64,000 nucleotides of DNA from an uncultured Nocardiaceae bacterium (GCA_936936565.1 CAKZIX010000001.1:1-64000); one strand, 5' to 3'; positions 33,835-42,920 are shown, counted from the first letter of the stretch. The notes: generated by a model from the letters alone, not told the origin. Translations and numbers: made by a program.

Positions 33835-35609
33835 TGCTCGTGCCTCTCCGGTGGCCGCAGCAGCGGGCGCTGGCGGCGTTTGGCCGTGACGTAGTCGGCG
33901 TGGGTGCGCGAGGTTTCGGGCACCGGCACATCCCACCACGACTGGCTCGGCGGTGCGCCGTCGCGCTGGTCGGTGCGCACGTAGAGCACCGTCGTCTGCG
34001 TCGCCGCCCGCGCCTGGGCCAGCGCCGCGGCGAATTCGGCCTTGGTGCTGGGGCGGAACACCTGTGCTCCGAGGCTCGCGGCGTTGGCACCCAGGTCCGG
34101 GCGCACGGCGTATGTGGTGCCGAAGCGATCCGACCCGGTCGCCTCCGACAGCGCCCCGATGGAGGCGAAACCGCCGTTGTCCACCAGCACCACGACGAGC
34201 TTGGCGCCCAACTCGAGCGAGGTGACGATCTCGCTCGACATCATCAGATACGAGCCGTCGCCGACGAGCACGAACACCTCGCGTTCCGGGTGCGCCAGCT
34301 TGACGCCGAGGCCCCCCGCGATCTCGTAGCCCATGCACGAATAGCCGTACTCGACGTGGTAGTCCTCCGGCTCGTGGGCCCGCCACAGCCGGTGCAGTTC
34401 GCCCGGCATCGAACCGGCCGCACACACCACCGTGCCCCCGGCCGCCTCGACCATGCCCATGATCGTCACCTGCGTGAGTTCGTCAGCCGCATAGGCGGAT
34501 TCGACTTCCCGGTGCCAGTCGGTCGGGACCTCGACGTCGGCGCGGTAGTCGGGCAGTGCCGCCTGCAGTCGGGCCAAGCCGGCACGGGCGTCGGCCACCA
34601 CGGCCACGGCGCTCAGCTTGGCCGCGTCGAACGCCGCGACGTTGACGTTGACGAAGCGAACATCCGGGTGGGCGAACGCCGACCGCGACGCCGTCGTGAA
34701 ATCGCTGTAGCGCGTGCCGATTCCGATGACCACGTCGGCATCGGCCGCGAGGCGGTTCGCGGTCGGGGTGCCGGTGGTGCCGAGCGCGCCCGCGCACAGC
34801 GGGTGGTCGAACGCCAGCGCGCCTTTGCCGGCCTGGGTGAGCGCGACCGGGATGCCGGTGGCCTCGGCGAAATTCCGCAACGCAGTGGTGGCCTCGGAGT
34901 ACACGACGCCGCCGCCGGCGACGAGCAGGGGAGTGCGGGCGCCCTGGATCACCGCCGCGGCGCGCGCCAGCGCGTCCGGGTCGGGCGGCGTGCGCGGAAT
35001 GTGCCAGATCCGTTCGGCGAAAAGCTCTTCCGGCCAGTCGTAGGACTCGGTCGCCACGTCCTGCGGCAGCGCGATCGTGGCCGCTCCGGTCTCCGCGGGA
35101 TCGGTGAGCACCCGCATCGCACCCACCAGCGCCGCGGGCAGTTGCTCGGGCCGCTGCACACGATCGAAAAAGCGTGACACCGGCCGCAACGCGTCGTTGA
35201 CGGTGACATCGGAGCCCGACTCGAGTTCCTGCAGCACCGGCGGGCAGGCACGGGTGGCGAAGGTGTCGCCCGGCAGCAGCAACACCGGCAGCCGGTTGAC
35301 CGTCGCCAGCGCCGCCCCCGTCACCAGGTTGGTCGCCCCGGGGCCGATACTCGTTGTCACGGCCCACATCTGGCGCCGTTGCCGGGCCCGGGCATAGGCG
35401 ACGGCGGTGTGCACCAGGGCCTGCTCGTTGCGCCCGAGGACATAGCGGAAACCCTGCTCGGCCAGCGCGGCGCCGATGCCGGTGAGGTTGCCGTGCCCGA
35501 AGATGCCCAACATGCCGGCGAACATCGGGATCGTCTGACCGTCGCGGGAAACCTGCTGCGCCGCAAGAAACTTGACCGTCGCGGCCGCTACCGAAAGCCG
35601 CTCGCTCAT
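33831..35609 (-). CDS. iolD: 3D-(3,5/4)-trihydroxycyclohexane-1,2-dione acylhydrolase
   Basis: 592-residue thiamine-diphosphate enzyme that opens the inositol-derived ring to 5-deoxy-glucuronate. ThDP features include the activating Glu in GRNEQALVH and the GDGSYLMM...DNGGF metal/diphosphate motif near 430-460. It has the acetolactate-synthase-like three-domain layout. The ATG overlaps the iolB stop by ATGA and the stop overlaps iolE by GTGA. Confidence 0.96.
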   Translation of the reverse strand: MSERLSVAAATVKFLAAQQVSRDGQTIPMFAGMLGIFGHGNLTGIGAALAEQGFRYVLGRNEQALVHTAVAYARARQRRQMWAVTTSIGPGATNLVTGAALATVNRLPVLLLPGDTFATRACPPVLQELESGSDVTVNDALRPVSRFFDRVQRPEQLPAALVGAMRVLTDPAETGAATIALPQDVATESYDWPEELFAERIWHIPRTPPDPDALARAAAVIQGARTPLLVAGGGVVYSEATTALRNFAEATGIPVALTQAGKGALAFDHPLCAGALGTTGTPTANRLAADADVVIGIGTRYSDFTTASRSAFAHPDVRFVNVNVAAFDAAKLSAVAVVADARAGLARLQAALPDYRADVEVPTDWHREVESAYAADELTQVTIMGMVEAAGGTVVCAAGSMPGELHRLWRAHEPEDYHVEYGYSCMGYEIAGGLGVKLAHPEREVFVLVGDGSYLMMSSEIVTSLELGAKLVVVLVDNGGFASIGALSEATGSDRFGTTYAVRPDLGANAASLGAQVFRPSTKAEFAAALAQARAATQTTVLYVRTDQRDGAPPSQSWWDVPVPETSRTHADYVTAKRRQRPLLRPPERHEQ

Positions 35610-36364
35610 GAGAACGGCAGCCGCGCGTCGATCGGCAGCGCGTCCCAGGTGTCACGGATCCAGGCCTGATCGGGATGATCGGTGATGTCCCACGCCCGGA
35701 CCGGTCCGCCCATCACGTTGAGGTAGTACATGTGATGGCCGGGCGCGGCCACTGCCGGCCCGTGGTAGCCGCTGGGCACCAGCCGCACCTCTCCGGTGTG
35801 CACCTCGGCACCCTGGAAGTACCCGAAACCGGCTGCACCGCCGGGGCTTTCGTGAATCTGAAAGTAGTAGATCTCTTCCAGGCCGTCGTGCCGGTGGGCC
35901 GGGTAGGTCGACCAGTTGCCGCCGGGCGTGAGCACCTCGCAGGCCAGGATGGTGTCCGCCGGAAAGTCCATCGCGAAATTGTTGACCTGGCGGCTGCACA
36001 CCCCGGCCCCGCGTAGTTCGACGTCCACCGCGCGCGCCGGGACGTAGCGGAACGGGTAGTCGCGGCGGGCGCGGGCCCCGCACAGCGCGAAGGTGCCCCC
36101 CGTCTCGGCGTGCAGCCGGTAGTCGGAATTCCTTCCGACATAGGCGAAGTCGCTCGGCCCGTGCCACACCGAACGGCGCCCGCGCAAGTGCGCGGTGCCG
36201 CCGTCGCAGCGGACCTGCGCCGATCCGGACAACGGCAGCACGATGATTTCGTCGGGCCCCGACGTCAGCTCGAGCGACGCACCGGCTGCCAACTCGGCGA
36301 TCCACAGGCTGGTATAGGACCAGCCGGCGCTCTCCGGTGTGACCGCGACTCGCATGAGGGCCAT
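35606..36364 (-). CDS. iolB: 5-deoxy-glucuronate isomerase
   Basis: 252-residue bicupin isomerising 5-deoxy-D-glucuronate to 2-deoxy-5-keto-gluconate. The C-terminal cupin has the metal ligands in YPAHRHDGLEEIYYF and a later GYHGP His. The ATG shares one base with the iolC stop (TAATG); a second ATG nine bases on is possible. Its stop overlaps iolD by ATGA. Confidence 0.96.
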   Translation of the reverse strand: MALMRVAVTPESAGWSYTSLWIAELAAGASLELTSGPDEIIVLPLSGSAQVRCDGGTAHLRGRRSVWHGPSDFAYVGRNSDYRLHAETGGTFALCGARARRDYPFRYVPARAVDVELRGAGVCSRQVNNFAMDFPADTILACEVLTPGGNWSTYPAHRHDGLEEIYYFQIHESPGGAAGFGYFQGAEVHTGEVRLVPSGYHGPAVAAPGHHMYYLNVMGGPVRAWDITDHPDQAWIRDTWDALPIDARLPFS

Positions 36365-37302
36365 TATTGCGCGGCGAGTGCGGTGATCTCGTCCGCCGTC
36401 GGCATCGCCGTCGAACATTCCAGCCGCCCCGCGACGATCGCGCCCGCCGCATTCGCCCGGCGCACCGTCTGCTCCAGCGGCAGGCCGGTCAGCAAACCCG
36501 CACACAGCGCCCCGCCGAACGCGTCGCCCGCGCCGAGGCCGTTCACCACGTCTATCGCGAACCCCGGCACGACGACCGACTCGGTGCGAGTTCGGGCCAG
36601 CACTCCGTCGGCACCGAGCTTGACCACCGCCAGCTCGACCCCGAGATCCAGGAGCGCGTCGGCCGCGCGATCCGGGTCCGCTTCGCCGACCGCGACCGCG
36701 CACTCCTGCTGGTTGCCGACCACGACGTCGACCGCCGCGACGGCGCGGCGGGCCTGCGCGGCGGCGGCGTCCGGCGAGGCCCAGAACATCGGCCGGTAGT
36801 CCAGGTCGAGCACGGTCCGCCGGTGCTCGGGTCCGGGCGCGGCAGCGCGCCGGGTCCACGCGTCGAAATGTGCGGTCCGGCTGGGCTCTTCGCACAGCCC
36901 GGTGAGCGTCGACCAGTAGATCCGGGCCGCGGCGACGGCGTCGGGTACCGCGCGCACCTGCAGGTCCGGGGCGCTGGGCCGGCGATAGAACCAGATCGGG
37001 AACCGGTCCGGCGGGAACATCTCGCAGAAGGTCACCGGCGTCGGCAAATCGGCGACGGTGCCCACGTAGCGGTTGTCGACGCCGAGGCGCGCCAGCTCGC
37101 GCTTGACGTAGCGCCCGAACGGATCGTCGCCGGTGGCCGAGACCAGCGCGGTCGTCAGGCCGAGGCGCGCCGCCGCCACCGCGACGTTCGCCGCGCTGCC
37201 GCCCAGAAACTTGCCGAACGTCTCGACATCTTCGAGCCCCAGGCCCACCTGCAGCGGGTAGATGTCCACGCCGCAGCGCCCGAACACCAGCACGTCGACC
37301 AC
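36364..37302 (-). CDS. iolC: 5-dehydro-2-deoxygluconokinase
   Basis: 312-residue PfkB-family kinase phosphorylating 2-deoxy-5-keto-gluconate. Signatures are GRCGVDIYPLQVG at the start (IolC-typical), GGSAANVAVAAARLG and the anion hole NGLGAGDAFGGAL with the catalytic Asp. The GTG start lies only 28 bases after the phhA stop, so it probably belongs to the same transcript. The order C-B-D-E-G follows, and no iolA, iolJ, transporter or regulator gene is in the window. Confidence 0.96.
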   Translation of the reverse strand: MVDVLVFGRCGVDIYPLQVGLGLEDVETFGKFLGGSAANVAVAAARLGLTTALVSATGDDPFGRYVKRELARLGVDNRYVGTVADLPTPVTFCEMFPPDRFPIWFYRRPSAPDLQVRAVPDAVAAARIYWSTLTGLCEEPSRTAHFDAWTRRAAAPGPEHRRTVLDLDYRPMFWASPDAAAAQARRAVAAVDVVVGNQQECAVAVGEADPDRAADALLDLGVELAVVKLGADGVLARTRTESVVVPGFAIDVVNGLGAGDAFGGALCAGLLTGLPLEQTVRRANAAGAIVAGRLECSTAMPTADEITALAAQ

Positions 37303-37330
37303 CGACGCAACCTACCCCGGCCGGGCGCGG

Positions 37331-38218
37331 CTACCGCGCCGAGGCGGCCAGCCGGGCCGGGGTGTCGTCGTCCATCTCGGCGAAGCACCCGCCGACCACG
37401 TCCTCGATCTCGGCGATCGACTCCGCGCAGTACAGGATCGGCTGGTAGTGCGTGATGTCGTAGACCGCGGTGCCCATCGCCGCCAGGTCGAGCGGGCGCA
37501 GGTCGGCGGCACGGAATTCCTCGATCTCGCCGAACGACGACAGCAAACCGGCCCCGTAGGCGCGCACGTCGCCGTGCTCCCGCACGACGCCGAACTCCAT
37601 CGAGAACCAGAAGACGTTGGCCAGAAACTTCACCGCGGCGTCGGTCTCCAGCCGGCGCGTGGCCGCGCCCACCAAGCGGTAGATCGCCGCAAACCGCGGG
37701 CTCGCAAGCTGATTCGCGTGCCCGATGATCTCGTGGATGGCGTCGGGTTCCGGGGTGTACAGCGGCGCCGAATGGTGCCGGATGTACTGCGTGGAATGGA
37801 ACACGGCGTCGGCGAACGATCCGAAGAATTCGCGCAGCGGCACCAGGCCCGCGGCCGGAACGTAGCGAAACCCGGTGTACGGCACCAGCCGTGCGCTCAC
37901 CTCGTCCAGTTGTGGAATCGCATCGGTTGGCAGGCCCAGATTTGCTGCGGCGGTGAGGATTTCGCGACTGGCGTGGCGACGGTGTTTGCGCGCCAACTCG
38001 ATCGACACCGTCCGCCACACGGATTGCTCGTCGTCGGTGTAGGCGATCCGCGGGATCGGATCACCGTCGCGATAGCTCAGTGCCAGCGACGCAATCGCGT
38101 TGCGGCGGGCGCGATAGTCGGGATCGCCGAATCCGGGATGCTCGTCGCTGAGGTGCACCACCGCGCTCCCGTCGGCACCGGTGCTCACCGGTGAGTAGAG
38201 CTGGCCTTCTTCGAACAC
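37331..38218 (-). CDS. phhA: Phenylalanine 4-monooxygenase
   Basis: 295-residue non-haem iron, tetrahydropterin-dependent aromatic amino acid hydroxylase converting Phe to Tyr. The facial triad is present: His 162 and His 167 in IHEIIGHANQ and Glu 208 in FWFSMEFG, with the 5 and 41 residue spacings of the family. The GTG start has GAGGAGG about 6 bases upstream. It heads a minus-strand run that continues into iolC after 28 bases. Confidence 0.96.
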   Translation of the reverse strand: MFEEGQLYSPVSTGADGSAVVHLSDEHPGFGDPDYRARRNAIASLALSYRDGDPIPRIAYTDDEQSVWRTVSIELARKHRRHASREILTAAANLGLPTDAIPQLDEVSARLVPYTGFRYVPAAGLVPLREFFGSFADAVFHSTQYIRHHSAPLYTPEPDAIHEIIGHANQLASPRFAAIYRLVGAATRRLETDAAVKFLANVFWFSMEFGVVREHGDVRAYGAGLLSSFGEIEEFRAADLRPLDLAAMGTAVYDITHYQPILYCAESIAEIEDVVGGCFAEMDDDTPARLAASAR

Positions 38219-38339
38219 GTCGCCTCCTCACCTTTCTGGCTAACACCGGGCGTCGAAAGTGACAACTGGACCGGGATTCGCTGTACTGGCTGTGCAGATG
38301 GACAACCGACGAGGCTGAGATCCTTGGCAGGAGAGCAAG

Positions 38340-39290
38340 GTGCAGACCGCAGAGAGCGAACGCATCGACGAGCTGGTCGAAGAGCTGTACCGCCAGCGCG
38401 CGCGGGCGTGGGACACCGCGCGGGTGACCGCGCAGCACTTCCTGGAGACGATCGCCGACGAGTTGCTCGACAAGCTCGACCGGGATCGGCTGAGCGCCAA
38501 AACTTCTCGCCTCAAGGACCCCGACCGGGCGGCCGACAAGATTCGCCGCAAGGTGGTCTCCGGCCGCGCCGAGTTCCCGCAGACACTTGCCGACGCCGAA
38601 GCCCTGATCTCGGACTACATCGGTATCAAGGTGCTCTGCAAGACGCCGCGTGATCTGCGCGGATTCGTCGAGAAGCTGGAGACGTCGTGCCGCGACCCGG
38701 AATGCCCGGTGCAGTTCGCCGAGGAGCCGGTGGACTACGTCAGCGACCCGAAGGACAGCGGCTACCGGGCCTATCATGCGGTGCTGGCGGTACCGCTGGT
38801 GACGCACCAGGAATCGGCCCCGGTGCGGGTCGAGGTGCAGGTGAAAACGCGGCTGCAGGACGCCTGGGGCGAGCTCACCCACGAGGACATGTACAAGCCC
38901 GGTGAGGCGCTCAAGCCGAGCGAGTCCCACCGCGACTACGCCCGCCGCATGGCCGACCTGCTCGCCGACGTGGACGAGATGGCCGACGACCTGTCCGAGG
39001 AGCTCGACGCCCAGATCAAGCAGACCGGTGCCGGATCCAGCGAAGCGCCCTCGATCGTCGCGCGCGTGACCCGCACGGGCCCGCGCTATGCGCTGGCCGT
39101 CGGCCCCGACGGTCGCCGCGGTCTCATCCCCGCCGTATCGGTGCGCGACGCGGCCGGGCTGACCGAACGTATCGACGTCGACGACTACATCGACGTCGGT
39201 GACCGGGTCGAGGTGGTAGTCGACGACAGCGAGAACGGGCTTTTCTACCACCCGGTCGCAGTGCGCCGGATCGACGGCGCTACCGGCTGA
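38340..39290 (+). CDS. Small alarmone synthetase (RelA/SpoT synthetase domain) with S1-like C-terminus
   Basis: 316 residues. The (p)ppGpp synthetase domain covers about 35-200, with LISDYIGIKV, the Tyr/Arg pocket in KDSGYRAYHAVL and VEVQVKTRLQDAWGELTHE. There is no HD hydrolase domain. The last about 75 residues (ARVTRTGPRYALAVGPDGRR, ending in VRRIDG) look like an S1/OB-type RNA-binding fold, unusual for this class. It probably makes (p)ppGpp or pGpp and may be RNA-regulated. The GTG start has GGAGAG upstream. It is convergent with the PfkB gene, overlapping 11 bases. Confidence 0.88.
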   Translation: MQTAESERIDELVEELYRQRARAWDTARVTAQHFLETIADELLDKLDRDRLSAKTSRLKDPDRAADKIRRKVVSGRAEFPQTLADAEALISDYIGIKVLCKTPRDLRGFVEKLETSCRDPECPVQFAEEPVDYVSDPKDSGYRAYHAVLAVPLVTHQESAPVRVEVQVKTRLQDAWGELTHEDMYKPGEALKPSESHRDYARRMADLLADVDEMADDLSEELDAQIKQTGAGSSEAPSIVARVTRTGPRYALAVGPDGRRGLIPAVSVRDAAGLTERIDVDDYIDVGDRVEVVVDDSENGLFYHPVAVRRIDGATG

Positions 39291-40743
39291 ACGCCGGCAG
39301 ATCGACGACCCGCTGTACTTGGGCCAGATCCGGCATCGCTTCGGCGATCTCGCTCACCGACTGCGCGGCGAACATCGCCGCCGTTGCCCACTCGAAGTCC
39401 GCGCGCGCGAGGTCGTCGTCGGAAAACGCGATCCGGCGCGCCAGCGCGGCCGCGAACGCATCACGGGCACCCGGCGCTTCCACCAGCGCCGCCGCGAAGC
39501 GGTCGATTTCGATGAGCCCCGCCTCCGGCGCCCCCGGCGGGGGCTCGCGGCGCACCCGGCAGGTGAAACCGTCGGTGATGCACACGGTTCCGACGCCGAG
39601 CGCGCGCACCAGATTGGCCGCCGCTTCGGCGTCGGTGACGTTCGGGTTCGCGACCAGAGCAGTCAGTTCACCCGGAGTGCCGATCACGTAGTCGATCGCC
39701 CGGAAGTGGTTGTAGAGCTGCGCCGCCGGGCGCGGGGGCGAGGGGTGCACCACGACCGCCGGCGGGGTCTTGAGGTTTTCGAGCATGGTCAGCACCGCGG
39801 CGATGTTGTCGACCGTCGACTCGAAGGTCACCAGCACCGCCGCCGCGAGCTCCAGGGCCGCACGCAACCCGGACCCGTGAATCTCGTTGCCACTCAACCG
39901 AACCCGATCGTCGGTGCACGCGATCGACAGGTTCTTCCCGAACCGGTCGACCACGAGCGCGTTCGCCGGAGTGGCGACGCCGGCCACGATCTTCACCAAT
40001 CCGGTGTCGACACCTTCGCGGGCCAGGTACTGCAGAATCTCGGATCCGGATTCGTCGTCGCCGATCGCGCTGACCAGGCGTACGTCGAGGCCGAGGCGCG
40101 CGGCGGCGACCGCCTGGTTGAGGCCCTTGCCGCCGGGGCGGCGGATGTAGGCGCCCTCGGTGTAGCTGTCGGCACTCGGTAGCGCCCCGACCCGGTAGAC
40201 ATGGTCCATCAGGGCGTCGCCGACCACCACGACGGTCGGTTTGCCCGCTTGGGCCCGCGCGGTCGTCGTCGGCGCTTGCGCGGACACCAGCAGATTGGCC
40301 AGCAGCGCGAAGGCCCGGGCTTCGCGGCTCGAGCGCAGCGACCGTTCGCTCATGGTGGCCGGCTCGACCGGAGAGTGCAGATTCTCAAGCAGCTGGCGCC
40401 ACGACTTGGCCAGATACTCGCGTCGTCGGCCCAGATCGGCGGCGTACAGCTGGTCCAGTTCGATGTCGGGGGCCGTATCCGCGTCGAGCAGCTTCAACGC
40501 GAGTGCGGCGTCGGCGACCACCATGTCCGCCGGATCCAGCTGGCGTGCGTACTCCCGCACGGTGTCCACGACGGCGTCGTTGCGTTCCGCGCCGGTGCGG
40601 GTCATCTGCTGCCGGACCACCGGCAATTCGGTGAGCGCTTCGACACCGACCTCGGTGGCGTCCAGGCGATCCGCGCTCAGCCCCGTTCGGGTCCGCAGCT
40701 TGGACAGCACGGAGTGCACGGCGTCTGCTGCAGGGTCGATCAT
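39280..40743 (-). CDS. PfkB-type carbohydrate kinase with N-terminal helical domain and altered anion hole
   Basis: 487 residues. About 1-165 is an Arg/Leu-rich helical domain not found in ribokinases (DLGRRREYLAKSWRQLLEN). Residues about 170-470 form a ribokinase fold with the first signature GGKGLNQAVAAARLG intact. The second signature reads APGARDAFAAAL, so the GAGD anion-hole motif has become GARD while the catalytic Asp stays. ATG 40743 is the first supported start. It may be a kinase with changed activity or a sugar-sensing regulator. Substrate unknown. Confidence 0.85.
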   Translation of the reverse strand: MIDPAADAVHSVLSKLRTRTGLSADRLDATEVGVEALTELPVVRQQMTRTGAERNDAVVDTVREYARQLDPADMVVADAALALKLLDADTAPDIELDQLYAADLGRRREYLAKSWRQLLENLHSPVEPATMSERSLRSSREARAFALLANLLVSAQAPTTTARAQAGKPTVVVVGDALMDHVYRVGALPSADSYTEGAYIRRPGGKGLNQAVAAARLGLDVRLVSAIGDDESGSEILQYLAREGVDTGLVKIVAGVATPANALVVDRFGKNLSIACTDDRVRLSGNEIHGSGLRAALELAAAVLVTFESTVDNIAAVLTMLENLKTPPAVVVHPSPPRPAAQLYNHFRAIDYVIGTPGELTALVANPNVTDAEAAANLVRALGVGTVCITDGFTCRVRREPPPGAPEAGLIEIDRFAAALVEAPGARDAFAAALARRIAFSDDDLARADFEWATAAMFAAQSVSEIAEAMPDLAQVQRVVDLPAFSR

Positions 40744-40817
40744 TGTGTGAGCGTACCGCCAATCGGTACCACCTGCCATGGCAAGAAGATTCGTTCTATG
40801 TGTCAACTGGCAAAAGA

Positions 40818-40846
40818 TTGACGGTGTTTGGCACACATGTGAAAAT
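40818..40846 (+). promoter_or_regulatory. Candidate promoter for the orphan membrane gene pair
   Basis: TTGACG (40818-40823), a 17-base spacer and GAAAAT (40841-40846) form a good -35/-10 pair for the housekeeping sigma factor. A 10-codon ORF (ATG 40895, MTSHPTPRRA, stop 40925-40927) lies between it and the gene at 41020. Experimental support is lacking. Confidence 0.45.
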
Positions 40847-41019
40847 GGTTCCAGGGTCACTCCCCATTCCGAACCACCCGGAAGGCAGGCGCCGATGACA
40901 TCGCATCCGACGCCCCGCCGAGCCTGAACTCAGGCCCCGTCCGCGTTCTCCACCGTCTGCCGCCGCACGAACGTCGCGTGCGGCCCTGTGTCGTACCCGA
41001 CGAACAAGAGGCGAGAACC

Positions 41020-41586
41020 ATGAAATTCATTGTAGGACTTAATATTCCCGCAGGTGTCGGATGCTGGCCGTTTCAGCCGTGCAGCTACGGCGACTCCTCG
41101 CCGCCGACGACGCCGGACCCGCCGGCAACGATCGTCGCCCCCACACCGCAACTGCCGGCGGGCCCGCCGATACCGGCAGCACCGGCTGGCACCGGCGAGC
41201 CGAGCGGCCTCGACCACGGTGACACGCTGCTGCGGCTCGCCGATCTGCTCGGCCCGACCGCGGCCGCCGCCGGCTGTGTCGTCGCGGTCGCCGTGACGGT
41301 CAATTACGTTGTGAATCAACTACGTTGGGATATGCGAGCGGCCTTCGCCGGCGCGCTCGGACTGCCGCTCACCGTAAGCCTCGCCGACGGACTGCAAGCG
41401 CCGCTCGTGTACTTCGGCGACGGAGCTGCTGCGGCAAGTGCCGGTTCGTGGCAGACCGGGTCGGTAGCGATGATGGCACTTGCCGCGCCCGCTGGAACAA
41501 TTGTTGCTTGGCTGGAACAGCGGCGCAGAACTTTCGGTCGACGCTGGACGGGCGTCGGTTCGGGCGGGTGCAACTGCGATGCCTAG
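41020..41586 (+). CDS. Pro-rich membrane protein, orphan
   Basis: 188 residues. The N-terminus (to about 70) is rich in Pro and contains two Cys near 15-21. Three hydrophobic segments follow (about 82-100, 108-125, 145-165), and the protein ends with Arg-rich then Gly/Cys residues. No recognised family. ATG 41020 has a moderate AAGAGGCGAGA site. The stop region overlaps the next gene by 8 bases. With that gene it is likely a two-gene unit of lineage-specific type. Confidence 0.65.
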   Translation: MKFIVGLNIPAGVGCWPFQPCSYGDSSPPTTPDPPATIVAPTPQLPAGPPIPAAPAGTGEPSGLDHGDTLLRLADLLGPTAAAAGCVVAVAVTVNYVVNQLRWDMRAAFAGALGLPLTVSLADGLQAPLVYFGDGAAAASAGSWQTGSVAMMALAAPAGTIVAWLEQRRRTFGRRWTGVGSGGCNCDA

Positions 41587-41827
41587 CGACGAGTATGTGG
41601 AGGCGGTCATTGCCCGCCTCGAAGCCGAATTCGACGGATCCTGGGCGCCCGGCCCGGCTCGGCGCACACCGCGACGTCGCCTCTGGGCGGCCGTGCACGC
41701 GACCGTCGTAGTGCTCTGCCTGGTGTGGGTGGCCGCCTCGCACGCACCGGACACCGTCAAGCTGGTGCTGATCCTCTACGGAGTGGCGTTCGCCGCCGGG
41801 CTGCTGTGGTGGCGCCGGCGGCGCTGA
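41579..41827 (+). CDS. Small membrane protein, orphan
   Basis: 82 residues: an acidic amphipathic N-terminus (DEYVEAVIARLEAEFDGSW), then two hydrophobic helices (about 36-53 and 60-76) and a RRRR end. It overlaps the previous gene by 8 bases, so it is co-translated. No family recognised. Convergent with the GNAT gene. Confidence 0.65.
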   Translation: MPSDEYVEAVIARLEAEFDGSWAPGPARRTPRRRLWAAVHATVVVLCLVWVAASHAPDTVKLVLILYGVAFAAGLLWWRRRR

Positions 41828-41840
41828 ACCGAACCCGGTG

Positions 41841-42185
41841 TCAGTTCGCCGGGGGCTGCGGAAACACCTTCGAAACCGCTTCGCGCACAGCGTCTGTGGC
41901 CGGATCGAGATGGTCGTCGAAATCGTGGTGCTTGCCGACGTAGCGCACCACGAACGGGCACACCGGCACCACGCGCTTGCCCTGGCCGACCGCGTCGGTG
42001 AGCGCATCGTGAATCAGGACGCTCGCCAGCCCGCGGCCGCCGAAGGCCGGATCGACCTCGGTTGCATAGAACACGCGCTGCCCGTCGAGGTCCAGGTATC
42101 GCTCCACGCCCACGCGCTGTCCGTCCAGCAGCAGTTCGTAGCGGTGCTCTTCGGTGTTGTCTACGACCTTGGTCTCTTCGCTCAT
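41841..42185 (-). CDS. Small GNAT-like N-acetyltransferase
   Basis: 114 residues of the compact YidJ/Acetyltransf_CG type: LDGQRVFYATEVDPAFGGRGLAS contains the acetyl-CoA-binding R/Q-x-x-G-x-G/A loop, and VPVCPFVVRYVGKH is the C-terminal Cys/Tyr strand. The ATG fits family length. Acceptor unknown. Divergent from radC. Confidence 0.9.
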   Translation of the reverse strand: MSEETKVVDNTEEHRYELLLDGQRVGVERYLDLDGQRVFYATEVDPAFGGRGLASVLIHDALTDAVGQGKRVVPVCPFVVRYVGKHHDFDDHLDPATDAVREAVSKVFPQPPAN

Positions 42186-42260
42186 GACCCGATCAACGGT
42201 CGCGGTGGGCGCGTTGTTCCGCGCCCGGAACTTGTCGGTGGTGGGTGGCACAGTGGCGAT

Positions 42261-42920
42261 ATGACAGTCGCGATCATCGACATGCCGGCCGATCAACGGC
42301 CCCGGGAACGGTTGGCCACGCTCGGTGCGCTCGCGCTCAGCGACGCCGAGTTGCTCGCGCTGCTGTTACGGCACGGCCGCCCGGGGCAAAGCGCGGTGGC
42401 CCTCGCCCTGGACTTGCTTGCCGAATTCGGCGGTCTGCGTGGGCTGTCCGCGGCCCGGCCGGAGGAACTGGCCAGCCGGGCGGGCATCGGCCCGGCCAAG
42501 GCCGCCGCGCTCATCGCCGCCTTCCACCTCGGAGCCCGGGTACGCGTCGCCGGCGACGGTGCGCGCCAGCTGGCCACCGCGTGGGATGTGGCGTGCACGG
42601 CCATCCCGCGCTTCGCCGGCGCGCGCACGGAACGGCTGCTGGTGCTGGTGTGCGATGCACAGAATCGGGTGCGGCACAGCGTGTTCGTGGCCGAGGGCGC
42701 CATCGATTCGGTCGCGGTGCCGGTGCGGGAAATTCTCAACACCGTGCTGCGCCACGACGGGCGCGGGTTCGCCGTCGCGCACAATCATCCGTCGGGCGAT
42801 CCCATGCCCAGCGCCGACGATCGCCGCGCCACCGACATCTTGATCACCGCCGCGGGTGCGGTGGGGCTGCGCTTCCTCGATCACGTGGTCGTCGCGGGGG
42901 AGCGCTGGGCGGTTGCCTAG
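42261..42920 (+). CDS. radC: RadC-like JAB/MPN-domain protein
   Basis: 219 residues. The N-terminal helix-hairpin-helix region (RERLATLGALALSDAELLALLL) is followed by the JAMM motif HNHPSGDPMPSADD that binds zinc. The name RadC is historical; the family is conserved but its link to DNA repair is not proven. ATG 42261 is the family start. It is convergent with sdhB. Confidence 0.93.
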   Translation: MTVAIIDMPADQRPRERLATLGALALSDAELLALLLRHGRPGQSAVALALDLLAEFGGLRGLSAARPEELASRAGIGPAKAAALIAAFHLGARVRVAGDGARQLATAWDVACTAIPRFAGARTERLLVLVCDAQNRVRHSVFVAEGAIDSVAVPVREILNTVLRHDGRGFAVAHNHPSGDPMPSADDRRATDILITAAGAVGLRFLDHVVVAGERWAVA

